Origin: Synechococcus sp. UW140
GTDB taxonomy: Bacteria; Cyanobacteriota; Cyanobacteriia; PCC-6307; Cyanobiaceae
Length of the DNA stretch: 41,364 nucleotides
NCBI GenBank assembly: GCA_945875915.1
Contig: CAMCMT010000023.1
Location: 1-41,364, forward strand
Direction of reading: 5' to 3'
Below, one piece after another: positions 34,232 through 41,290 of the stretch (position 1 is the stretch's first letter; every line of letters starts with the position of its first letter). The position numbers and the translations under genes were made by a program. The notes beneath the pieces are model-generated. The model ran no database searches. It saw nothing but the letters and a program-made list of their open reading frames with translations, and was not told the DNA's origin.

Positions 34232-36130
34232 ATGCCTGCCTCCACCCGCCGTAAAGCTGCTCCCCCGCCCCTCGGCGAAGCACGTCAAAGCCAGGTGCTC
34301 CAGCTCTACGGGCCTGGCGCAATGGTCGATCTGCCCGACTACTCCCTACTGATTGGGGGGTTGGATTTCTGGAACAACAAAGGTTGTGATCTGATCCATG
34401 AGCCGCGCCTGCTGCAGTTGGTGCGGCAGGCCACCGGGATGGCCCGGGTTGACTTGCGCACTCCACCCAAAGAGGAGGATCCGCTTAAAAAAGTCAGCGG
34501 CTCAATCAAGGCGTTTCGCTTCCCCGAGTGGTCCGTGGCTCAGAAGGTGAGCGAGCGGGTGGCCTTTGGGATTCCCTGCCGGGCCAGGCCCCTGGTGCAC
34601 TTCAACGATGGCTGCATCTCGGACTGGCGCACCTATCAAGACGATGAGGGCAAGTACCCGGTGGTGCCGGTTCGCTTCGTGATGGCCTGCCCCCATGGCC
34701 ACCTCAGCGACATCCGCTGGCGCGATTTCTGCTTTCGTCAGTTCGGCTGTAAGAACAGCGAACGCCTCTACCTGCTGGAAGCCGGCACCGGCAACGACTT
34801 CACCCAGATCTATGTGCAGTCAGAAGGCGGCACAACCCGCAAGCTCGCTGATGCCTTGGTCACGGAAATGAGCCCCCTTGGGCTCTGCCAAGGGCAGACC
34901 CCCTGGCTGGGCCGCAACGCCCGCGACCCTGACAAGTGCAAAACCGATGGAGAACCCACCCAAAACCGGCTACTGGTGCGCTCGGCCACCAATGCCTACT
35001 TCACCGAGACCCTCTCGGTGATCTCGCTGCCGGAGGAAGCCAATTCCCTGGCCAAACGTGTCACCGAACTCAACGACGACCTCGCCTTAATCGAAGCGGA
35101 AGCCGATGTAGCAGCAGCTCTCAAGTTCAACCCTCGCCTTAAAAGCGCCTTCGCTGGTGTGGATCCCGGGCTGCTCTGGCAATCGATCGAGGCTCAACGG
35201 GGAGGCATCACCGGCCAGGCAGCCCAACCCAAGGATGAAGAGCTGGCCCTGCTGATTGGCCCGATGGATGGGGTCTCCAGCTCTGCGGAAGGGAGCCTCT
35301 TTGAAGCCGATCAATGGCAGCCCCCCAACCCGCCCGCCTGGTTCAGCAAAGCCATCAAACGGGTGTTGCTGGTACACCGCCTGCGGGAGGTTCAGGCCTT
35401 GGTGGGATTCACCCGCTTTACGGCCCGCACCAGCAGTCTTGGCGGCTTGCCGATCGACACCACCAAGGTGAACGGCCGAGCACCGCTGGCCAACGATCTG
35501 CGCTGGGTGCCGGCCAGTGAGAACAAGGGGGAAGGGATCTTTATCGAGTTCGATCCCGCCACGATCAAGGCTTGGGCCGCCAGTGATCCGGTGCAGATGC
35601 GAGCCGGTCAATTCACCAAGGCCTTCGAGAACGAATGGCTGGTGTCGCGTGGTCTCGACGCTAAACAGTTCCCCTTCCCAGGAGCTCCCTACCTCCTGCT
35701 CCATAGCCTCAGCCACCTGTTGATTACGGAGATGGCCCTGGAGTGTGGCTATGGCGCCAGCTCGATTCGCGAGCGCATTTACGCCAACAAAGAGATCGGC
35801 TACGGCATCTTGCTGTTTACTAGCAGTTCGGGATCGGAAGGCACTCTGGGCGGCCTAGTTGGGGTCGGTAAGCGGATCGTCAATTATCTGGACAAGGCCT
35901 TTGAGCGCGGCCAGCTCTGCAGCAACGACCCCTTCTGCTCCGAGCACGATCCCAACCATCCCTTTGATATCCGGCCTACCCATGGAGCCGCTTGCCATGG
36001 ATGTGAGTTGATTGCCGAAACGTCGTGCGAAATTCGTAACGAGTTTCTGGATCGATCCCTGGTGAGTCCAACGGTCTCGGTGGTGTCGGACGCCGACGAT
36101 CCCTCGTTCTGGAGCTTCATCAACCGATGA
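34232..36130 (+). CDS. drmB: DISARM DUF1998 protein DrmB
   Basis: Partner of DrmA, 632 residues. The DUF1998 core is visible in LLLHSLSHLLITEMALECGY followed by SSIRERIY. The C-terminal cysteines (CSNDPFCSEHDPN, then CHGCELIAETSCE) are likely zinc ligands. More Cys/His pairs occur around MACPHGHLSD and the Cys-Lys-Asn segment, as expected for a multi-zinc protein. The start is 21 bp after drmA, and its stop overlaps drmC as ATGA. The length and domain order agree with DrmB. Confidence 0.9.
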   Translation: MPASTRRKAAPPPLGEARQSQVLQLYGPGAMVDLPDYSLLIGGLDFWNNKGCDLIHEPRLLQLVRQATGMARVDLRTPPKEEDPLKKVSGSIKAFRFPEWSVAQKVSERVAFGIPCRARPLVHFNDGCISDWRTYQDDEGKYPVVPVRFVMACPHGHLSDIRWRDFCFRQFGCKNSERLYLLEAGTGNDFTQIYVQSEGGTTRKLADALVTEMSPLGLCQGQTPWLGRNARDPDKCKTDGEPTQNRLLVRSATNAYFTETLSVISLPEEANSLAKRVTELNDDLALIEAEADVAAALKFNPRLKSAFAGVDPGLLWQSIEAQRGGITGQAAQPKDEELALLIGPMDGVSSSAEGSLFEADQWQPPNPPAWFSKAIKRVLLVHRLREVQALVGFTRFTARTSSLGGLPIDTTKVNGRAPLANDLRWVPASENKGEGIFIEFDPATIKAWAASDPVQMRAGQFTKAFENEWLVSRGLDAKQFPFPGAPYLLLHSLSHLLITEMALECGYGASSIRERIYANKEIGYGILLFTSSSGSEGTLGGLVGVGKRIVNYLDKAFERGQLCSNDPFCSEHDPNHPFDIRPTHGAACHGCELIAETSCEIRNEFLDRSLVSPTVSVVSDADDPSFWSFINR

Positions 36131-36942
36131 GCGCCCCGCTTGGGAAGGGGCAGATCCCCTCCCTTCCGGCCCTCACTTTGAGGCGGGTTGCGAAGGATCT
36201 CAGGGCTCTGAGCTATTTGCCCACCAGCTGGAAGGGGTTGCTTGGCAGCCATAGCCAAGTGATTCAGCAGCAATTGGAGCCCTTGTTGGTCGAGATGGTG
36301 AAGGAAGGCGCCCATCCTCGCCTGATGGCGTTGCTTCTTGAGCGGATTGCCGACGCTCAGGAAACCTTGCAGGCTGAGCGCAATGCTTGGAGCTTCGTGT
36401 GCTCGGGGCCCGATCCCCTTCATTCCCAGACGGCTGATAGCTATGCAACGGTTGATCAGCTGGTCAAGGAGGCTAGGCGTTCCCTGTTGATTGCTACCTA
36501 CAACATTGGCCTTAGTAGTGACTTCAAGCAGTTGTATGGAACCATTGCAGAGCGGCTTCGGTTGGGCCAGCTTGAAAGGGTTGATTTGTTTTTCCATCCC
36601 ATCCAGATCGCTGATCAACTTGGGGCCGATCCCATGGCCAAAATTAGCAGTTGGTTCAACACTGACATATGGCCCTGGCCAGCCAAACCCAGAGCCTATG
36701 TGGATAGCCGTTTAATCAATGGCTCTAATGATCGCTGCTTTCAACATGCCAAGGTCGTTGTTGCTGATTCTGGCTCTTCAGCGGCAAAGGCCTTGGTAAC
36801 CAGTGCGAATTTTAGTGAAACAGCGCAACGTCATAATTTCGAGGCTGGTTGGCTGGTGTGTGATCAGTGGCGGGTCAGCCAAGTCCAACAGCATTTTGAT
36901 GGTCTTGTGGCTGACGGGCTGTTTGTTGAGGTGTTGGGTTAG
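36127..36942 (+). CDS. drmC: DISARM phospholipase-D-like protein DrmC
   Basis: Product of 271 residues with a single clear PLD (HKD) motif: HAKVVVAD near residue 207, followed by LVTSANFSETAQRHNFEAG. PLD-family proteins with one HKD motif usually form dimers and act as nucleases. In DISARM, DrmC is a candidate effector but is dispensable in some tests of other systems. The ATG overlaps drmB. It is the last gene of the DISARM run. After it the composition becomes AT-rich and the genes change strand. Confidence 0.88.
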   Translation: MSAPLGKGQIPSLPALTLRRVAKDLRALSYLPTSWKGLLGSHSQVIQQQLEPLLVEMVKEGAHPRLMALLLERIADAQETLQAERNAWSFVCSGPDPLHSQTADSYATVDQLVKEARRSLLIATYNIGLSSDFKQLYGTIAERLRLGQLERVDLFFHPIQIADQLGADPMAKISSWFNTDIWPWPAKPRAYVDSRLINGSNDRCFQHAKVVVADSGSSAAKALVTSANFSETAQRHNFEAGWLVCDQWRVSQVQQHFDGLVADGLFVEVLG

Positions 36943-36961
36943 GGATTTGTTCAAATATATG

Positions 36962-37171
36962 CTAGCTGTTCTCAATGGTTGTGGTTGTGGCGATAAAAAG
37001 TGGGTTTGATGATTGGAAAGTATTCGTCGCCGCGAAGCTGTTGGTATTCCTCGTCGTATAGCTCTCATGAGGTGCGGCGGGTTCAGCCTCGTCGCTGGAA
37101 TTACTGTAGGCAATGCCTAGGTTGAGAAGGCCCACTACTAATAGAAGTTTTGGAGCGGGTTGCTTGAGCAT
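36962..37171 (-). CDS. Possible small exported protein
   Basis: Sixty-nine codons. The N terminus MLKQPAPKLLLVVGLLNLGI is signal-peptide-like, followed by a Ser/Thr/Asn-rich mature part. The ribosome-binding site is weak (a GGA about ten bases upstream). No family is recognised, and it could be a chance ORF in AT-rich DNA. Confidence 0.35.
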   Translation of the reverse strand: MLKQPAPKLLLVVGLLNLGIAYSNSSDEAEPAAPHESYTTRNTNSFAATNTFQSSNPLFIATTTTIENS

Positions 37172-37305
37172 TTTTTTGTTCCACTGTCCAATTTGACTTG
37201 AGTGGAAGCAGGATGAACCTAATTTGGCCTTACATAGCTTTAGCCACCTGGGCTGGGGTTTTTGGCCGGAGAAGCGGCGCCATGCGATTGCCCACTAGTC
37301 GTTGC

Positions 37306-37332
37306 CCCGAGCAAGAGAGTCTTCGGGCTTTT
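37306..37332 (+). terminator. Weak hairpin terminator, possibly of the drm operon
   Basis: CCCG and AAGA (with a three-base bulge) pair with TCTT and CGGG around the loop GAG, followed by C and four T. It lies about 360 bp after drmC, so its assignment to the operon is uncertain. Confidence 0.35.
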
Positions 37333-37481
37333 CGTAAACGAGGGAGGTGGTCATTGTGACGGGGTGAAAGGGGTGAAGCGATTGCTCGCTAACTAGACTC
37401 TTATGCAGTATAGGGCTAACGGCAGGTAGTTTTTTTGTTGAGTAAATCTTATATTTAGTGAAATAAGTAAACCTTGCATAG

Positions 37482-37503
37482 GTAGGTTTGGTGCTAATTC
37501 AAT
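37482..37503. repeat. 22-bp direct repeat, copy 1
   Basis: It begins GTAGGTTTGGTGC and ends GCTAATTCAAT, and is identical to 38635-38656. It lies 12 bp past the 3' end of the 243-residue minus-strand gene. Confidence 0.9.
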
Positions 37504-37514
37504 TTGGCTTTGCA

Positions 37515-38246
37515 CTAGGTCTTTGAAAGTGATTTCTGCATTCGAGCTGCTCTGGCCATTATGAAATCAACCGAATTTTTTTGGTATTTTATGTAGTCAT
37601 CTTTGCTTTGTGGTAGAGCTTTGCCGTCGCCACAAATATGAGGAATAAAAAATTTGATATTTGAATAATCTGATGTTACCAAATCCTGCAAAAGAAAGAA
37701 ATCAACGTAACCCCTAAAGTCGCTAAATAACGAAAAGAAATTGCTGTATCTTAACAGGGTGTCGTCAAGTGGACTTTTTTGCTGTTCGTAGTGGCGCATA
37801 ATGCACTCAAGTGTGATGTCAAACCGATCGGCAATTTTGTCAGTTGCTTGACCCCTTGCACAGTTTATGGTTCTTTGTCCATTCACCCTTTTGCTTGGAA
37901 AAATGATGAACGCCCCAATTGTGCTGCCACGATCATATAGTGTATTTACAATTTTGGGGGGTATTTGTTCCCTTAGTTTTGGCATTCCACCCTTCGCGTA
38001 ATCTCTATAGGAGGGCGTGATCGAATCACTGCTAAAGCTAAATTCGCCCAAGCTAGATTTGTGGTATAAATAACTTTTGCGATTTGTGTCTACTAATTCT
38101 AGCATTTGCCCATTTGGTAGCTCTTTGCTCCAAAGCCTTTTGTGATAGCGACGAAGAGTAGGGCTACAGGCATCCATGTCTTTGTTTGGAGGTGTATCTG
38201 TATAAAATGTAAAATCACTGTTAAACTCATCACAAATTTCTGGCAT
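37515..38246 (-). CDS. Hypothetical protein (DUF6994-like)
   Basis: Soluble product of 243 residues. It opens with DFTFYTDTPPNKDMDACSPT, then LRRYHKRLWSKELPNG, then LYHKSSLGEFSFSSDSITPS. I associate this pattern with an uncharacterised family recorded as DUF6994, from memory and not certain. The middle contains STIGAFIIFPSKRVNGQRTI and NCARGQATDKIADRFDITLE. No catalytic motif is obvious. It lies on the minus strand, with a small exported-protein gene upstream on the same strand, and the pair is bounded by two 22-bp direct repeats. Base composition is well below that of the DISARM genes, in keeping with separate acquisition. Confidence 0.75.
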   Translation of the reverse strand: MPEICDEFNSDFTFYTDTPPNKDMDACSPTLRRYHKRLWSKELPNGQMLELVDTNRKSYLYHKSSLGEFSFSSDSITPSYRDYAKGGMPKLREQIPPKIVNTLYDRGSTIGAFIIFPSKRVNGQRTINCARGQATDKIADRFDITLECIMRHYEQQKSPLDDTLLRYSNFFSLFSDFRGYVDFFLLQDLVTSDYSNIKFFIPHICGDGKALPQSKDDYIKYQKNSVDFIMARAARMQKSLSKT

Positions 38247-38330
38247 GAGGTTGTTCTCTATAAGGGTGGTTGGTGGTAGAGGTATAATGCCATTATTTAT
38301 GCCTGCTTGTTGTTATCGCGTATACAGTGG

Positions 38331-38606
38331 TCAGCGTCTTATGGCTTCCACAGCGGCCAATACAATATCGCTTTGTTCGTAAGTTCCCTTCAGACATTTT
38401 ACCATTGCCCAAGTTTTAACCCTTGCCTTGGATTCCGAAATGGTGGCGATAATTGTATTGTTTGTGTTGGCGCCAATGGATCGAAGCTTGCTTTCAGTCT
38501 TTGCATAAAGATTGGGAAAGATTGTGTCGGCCATAACAGGCATTGGCATGGCAGTAGCTAATCCAGCGGTTAGAGCAAAAATGGCAAAGTGGTGTTTGGT
38601 TTTCAT
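38331..38606 (-). CDS. Small exported protein, unrecognised
   Basis: Product of 91 residues with a convincing Sec signal peptide: KTKHHFAIFALTAGLATAMP and then a VMA-D cleavage site near residue 27. The mature part of about 64 residues (DTIFPNLYAKTESKLRSIG) has one Cys and a Lys/Ala-rich pattern, and no family is recognised. The ribosome-binding site is weak. It precedes the DUF6994-like gene by about 85 bp on the same strand and lies inside the pair of 22-bp repeats. Confidence 0.55.
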   Translation of the reverse strand: MKTKHHFAIFALTAGLATAMPMPVMADTIFPNLYAKTESKLRSIGANTNNTIIATISESKARVKTWAMVKCLKGTYEQSDIVLAAVEAIRR

Positions 38607-38634
38607 GGATTGTTTTTGGGTGTGGATTTGATAT

Positions 38635-38656
38635 GTAGGTTTGGTGCTAATTCAAT
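38635..38656. repeat. 22-bp direct repeat, copy 2
   Basis: Exact second copy of 37482-37503. It overlaps the 3' end of a short minus-strand ORF (38652-38735). The two copies enclose 1131 bp carrying the exported protein and the DUF6994-like gene. Confidence 0.9.
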
Positions 38657-38735
38657 GCAGGTAGTTATCCTTCCGCTCTGCCCGGATGGCTTCAGCACGC
38701 ATCCAGGCGCTGATTTGATTGGTGTCGGCCATCAT
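38652..38735 (-). CDS. Possible short coupled ORF
   Basis: Twenty-seven codons (MMADTNQISAWMRAEAIRAE...), whose ATG overlaps the stop of the preceding 74-codon ORF as ATGA. The peptide is amphipathic and charged. It could instead be the frameshifted C-terminal end of that ORF. No family is recognised. Confidence 0.25.
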   Translation of the reverse strand: MMADTNQISAWMRAEAIRAERKDNYLH

Positions 38736-38956
38736 GCGCGGGATTCGATCATTTGTAGGATGGCGGCCCAATCGGTGCAGTCGAGCCGCGGAGGATATCT
38801 AAGTTTAATTAGGCGGGAATCAAGGTCGCGCCATAGGAGAGCGAGAGGTTTAGTCATGCCCCACCTATCACAGACGGCGGAGAGATACTTTGCGGAATGG
38901 GGCTGAATAGCTGACTCCATTGTTTGGATGACACAGCCAACATTAAATCCAATCAT
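38732..38956 (-). CDS. Hypothetical protein, 74 residues
   Basis: Short ORF with protein-like composition: KYLSAVCDRWGMTKPLALLW, then RDLDSRLIKLRYPPRLDCTD and WAAILQMIESRA. No family is recognised. The stop overlaps a short downstream ORF, and one frameshift would join the two into about 101 residues. It could therefore be a broken gene. The surroundings are AT-rich island DNA. Confidence 0.4.
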   Translation of the reverse strand: MIGFNVGCVIQTMESAIQPHSAKYLSAVCDRWGMTKPLALLWRDLDSRLIKLRYPPRLDCTDWAAILQMIESRA

Positions 38957-39193
38957 TTCTTTTATTGACTTCTAATCCGTCAGCCGCTCTGGCGATGATA
39001 CGGATAGTGCAGTCAAGCACATTAGCCTCTTTGCTACATCATTTGAAGCGTCTTTATCTATCTAAATCTCAAGCGCTAATGCAGCCTGGAAAACTTTTGC
39101 TGCTGGTTAAAAAATAAATTAATTTCTAGGTGGACCTATCTAAATCGTGTCTAATGTTATAAAAGTATATTGATGTATTGATTCTGGGCATAT

Positions 39194-39643
39194 TTAGAAG
39201 GTGCCTACTGGTTTGGCTTCACGGGCTCGGTTGACAAGGCCATTGATGATGTCAGGGATGCGGACACCTCGGATTACTGATTCTTCACGGAGCCATTCAA
39301 TGTTCTCCTCAGTGAACATGACAGATAGGCGCCTGCTTTCAGCTTCTCTCGATGCTTCCCGTTTCTCTCTTGTCGTAGCTACGCGAGACGACATGGATCT
39401 GTAGCGGTCGACCTGTTCTTGAGTGATCAAACCTCGCTCTACTGCACCTTTGAGCCGCAGCTGAATGGCTTGGCGAGATAGGCCGACAACTTCAGCAACC
39501 TCTGACCACTTGACAAAGCCGTTCTTCTCGTAGAAGCGGTCGCAAAGTGCCAAAAGGTGTTCCAGGGTCACAGACGGGACCGGGCCACCACGCCGCTTGT
39601 TCAGGGGGTTCATTGACAGTTCGCTTGCAATTGGTGCCAGCAT
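39194..39643 (-). CDS. HTH plus ribbon-helix-helix regulator
   Basis: DNA-binding protein of 149 residues. A helix-turn-helix is visible at about residues 45-70 (WSEVAEVVGLSRQAIQLRLK). A basic linker (TTREKREASREAESRR) and a C-terminal ribbon-helix-helix-like unit (LSVMFTEENIEWLREESVIR, then GVRIPDIINGLVNRA) follow. Two DNA-binding folds in one small protein suggest a plasmid- or island-type regulator. I kept the ATG at 39643, which has AGTAGG just upstream; an ATG at 39613 is the alternative. Its targets cannot be read from the window. It is the only regulator in the island part. Confidence 0.7.
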   Translation of the reverse strand: MLAPIASELSMNPLNKRRGGPVPSVTLEHLLALCDRFYEKNGFVKWSEVAEVVGLSRQAIQLRLKGAVERGLITQEQVDRYRSMSSRVATTREKREASREAESRRLSVMFTEENIEWLREESVIRGVRIPDIINGLVNRAREAKPVGTF

Positions 39644-39646
39644 AAC

Positions 39647-39750
39647 CTACTGGGGCTCCAGCCGTTCGCGGAGCTTGGCGCAGGTCTTGCGGAGGATGTG
39701 GCCGGCGCGGAAACGGGTGATGCCGAGCTCGGGGTAGAATTTGCACCGCA
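39647..39750 (-). pseudogene. GC-rich gene remnant (C-terminal fragment)
   Basis: A short GC-rich stretch in AT-rich surroundings reads CKFYPELGITRFRAGHILRK then TCAKLRERLEPQ and a stop at 39647. A stop codon lies just upstream in frame, so only about 35 codons remain. I do not recognise the parent gene. It ends three bases before the ATG of the regulator. Confidence 0.45.
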
Positions 39751-39831
39751 AAATATACTACTGACTTCGCAAGACTGATGCTCTGAGCTTTCTTGTGTAT
39801 AAGTATTGATTTGGTTGGAGTGCATTGCCTG

Positions 39832-40101
39832 CTAGTTCTCCTCTTGGTCTTGTCTCTCTACGATGTTACTGCTCTCTGCTTGTTTATTGTTGTTTTCATG
39901 TACACCTCTGTAGTTTGCTTGTGTCTCAGCTGTGCGACGAGCATTGATCTTTTCTTGTACGTCCCACTTGTGGTTGTGGGCGATGGCTTCGTCAGTGATT
40001 TGTTGAGCCTGCTCGGGTGTTAACTTTGGGCTGTTCCGTGCGCTTTTAGGAGAGTTTCTCCACTCATCCATTGTTAAGGGCTTGGACCTGCTTTTAGTCA
40101 C
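39832..40101 (-). CDS. Small hydrophilic protein, unrecognised
   Basis: Product of 89 residues, very polar, rich in Asn, Gln, Glu and Arg, with the segment LTPEQAQQITDEAIAHNHKW. The start is a GTG at 40101, preceded by a perfect GGAGG seven bases upstream (complement at 40109-40113). This is the best ribosome-binding site in the AT-rich part and the main reason to call it. It probably lacks a stable fold in its C-terminal third. It lies upstream of the regulator on the same strand, with the remnant between them. Confidence 0.5.
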   Translation of the reverse strand: MTKSRSKPLTMDEWRNSPKSARNSPKLTPEQAQQITDEAIAHNHKWDVQEKINARRTAETQANYRGVHENNNKQAESSNIVERQDQEEN

Positions 40102-40263
40102 GTAGACGCCTCCATCAAATGGGCTGCTAACAGCCGATATCGTACCAGCAGTTGCTAGAGTTGCTTTAGGGTGGTTTTCCGTATTTCGCTTGGTTGACTA
40201 TTTCGATGGGTGACTGAAGGGCTGGAAAGTAATAAGGTGGAAAAGGGCTGGCATGGATGAATT

Positions 40264-40602
40264 TTGTTCTGGGGAGTGGTATTGGTAGTCCGTATATCAT
40301 TCTTGTTTTGGAAAGGGGGTTTCGAGCTGTTGATATTTATTGGTGACTATGTCGCAATTCCTTCATCCTTGTCGGTTTTTTGTTGGCAATTCATCGTTTA
40401 TTTAACTTCTCAGGATTTCCGCTCTCGGGCCTTAGGACGACTTCCAAGGCTGATTTATGTATATACATTTTTCTTTGGCATGTATATGTGGTTTATGCTT
40501 TCAAAGTTCCCTGTCGTCTGCTGGTCTTACCCCTTGATTCTGCTTTGTAGTTTTTGGTTTTTGCTGAAAACTGACCCAAGCTTGTTACTGCGGTATGACT
40601 AG
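40264..40602 (+). CDS. Possible small membrane protein
   Basis: Frame of 112 codons from a TTG, with three hydrophobic segments: IPSSLSVFCWQFIVYL, LPRLIYVYTFFFGMYMWF and YPLILLCSFWFLL, separated by basic loops. An upstream ATG (40257) is in another frame and ends after 30 codons. T-rich DNA easily produces hydrophobic ORFs, so this may be chance. Confidence 0.3.
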   Translation: MFWGVVLVVRISFLFWKGGFELLIFIGDYVAIPSSLSVFCWQFIVYLTSQDFRSRALGRLPRLIYVYTFFFGMYMWFMLSKFPVVCWSYPLILLCSFWFLLKTDPSLLLRYD

Positions 40603-41170
40603 AAAAATATTGATTGTCTTTTTGTTATTTTGCTTGTGTCTGATGGCTTGATTTTTGTTTTTCATGAAATGATTATTTTTGGTTACAGCAATTCTAGAGG
40701 CCTAGGTTTTCGTTGAGCCAGGGTGGCGTTATGTTCATGCTTTAAAGTGCTTCAAGTTTGTAGTTTTGGATCTGACTACTTCTCGTTCAATGTTCCGACA
40801 AGTACCGATGGGTATCCTATTCTTCTGAAAGTTGTCAACGGATTAATTTTCTGAATTCTTTTGCTATGCATTAACCTATGGCAGTACTTTCTTGCTGTTT
40901 TAGGCTGTGCGTTTGAATGCAACTAGTTGCTGATTGGCCCAGTTGGACCTTTATTGTTCGATTCCTTGGCCTGCTTGCATTTTGATTGTAAGCTATGAGT
41001 GCTAGGCGGGGCATTTGTTCTGTCAATGCTATGTTTGTGCAATTTTGTTATGCTGTCTCTTGCGACCTTCCCTTCTGCTGCCTATTTAGCGAGCTCGAGG
41101 CGGTCTCGTTGTCCTGTGCCGGAAAGTATCGGTAGTCGTGTTGGATGTTGACGTGATACTGATTGTTTTT
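40603..41170. other. T-rich gene-poor interval
   Basis: About 570 bp in which the plus strand is strikingly T-rich and A-poor. No ORF has both a ribosome-binding site and protein-like composition. No RNA gene or mobile-element end was recognised. Confidence 0.5.
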
Positions 41171-41225
41171 GAGGTGCTGGCGTGAGTGTTTTTCGCCCAG
41201 CCCTTGATTTGGTTTAGGGCACCTC
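41171..41225. repeat. Nested inverted repeats (possible structured element)
   Basis: GAGGTGC at 41171 pairs with GCACCTC at 41219. Inside lie a TGGCG/CGCCCA hairpin (one-base bulge) and a GCCC/GGGC hairpin. Together they can form a three-way junction about 55 bases long on either strand. Confidence 0.45.
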
Positions 41226-41261
41226 GAATAATCAGTAAATCGCAGAGGTTTTGTAGACATG

Positions 41262-41290
41262 AAAAAGCCGCCAAAGAGGCGGCAGAAAAA
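41262..41290 (-). terminator. Hairpin with flanking A and T tracts
   Basis: GCCGCC and GGCGGC pair perfectly around AAAGA. On the minus strand the hairpin is followed by five T, and on the plus strand five A precede it, so it can terminate minus-strand transcription arriving from beyond the right edge. Confidence 0.75.

Larger units (their letters stand above)
19781..36942 (+). other. Class 1 DISARM defence locus with six inserted genes
   Basis: The order is drmD, fic, drmMI, coiled-coil gene, SAP-like gene, mnt, mnt, hepT, drmA, drmB, drmC, all on the plus strand. DISARM is an established anti-phage system in which a methylase marks host DNA and DrmA/DrmB with DrmC restrict foreign DNA. The SNF2 helicase drmD together with an adenine methylase defines class 1. 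All five class 1 components are full length with intact motifs. Most junctions overlap or are within 22 bp; the largest gap is 118 bp before drmMI. The six additional genes are not part of the canonical five-gene set. Confidence 0.88.
36943..37514. other. Interval downstream of drmC
   Basis: About 570 bp of lower GC content. It holds a possible small exported ORF on the minus strand (36962-37171), a weak terminator hairpin and the first copy of a 22-bp direct repeat, each listed separately. Nothing else was recognised. Confidence 0.5.

Noticed and set aside
19781-36942. BREX or Druantia instead of DISARM
   Set aside because: There is no PglZ, BrxC or BrxL as in BREX, and no DruE/DUF1998 giant protein pattern. 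The SNF2, methylase, helicase, DUF1998 and PLD set in this order is DISARM class 1.
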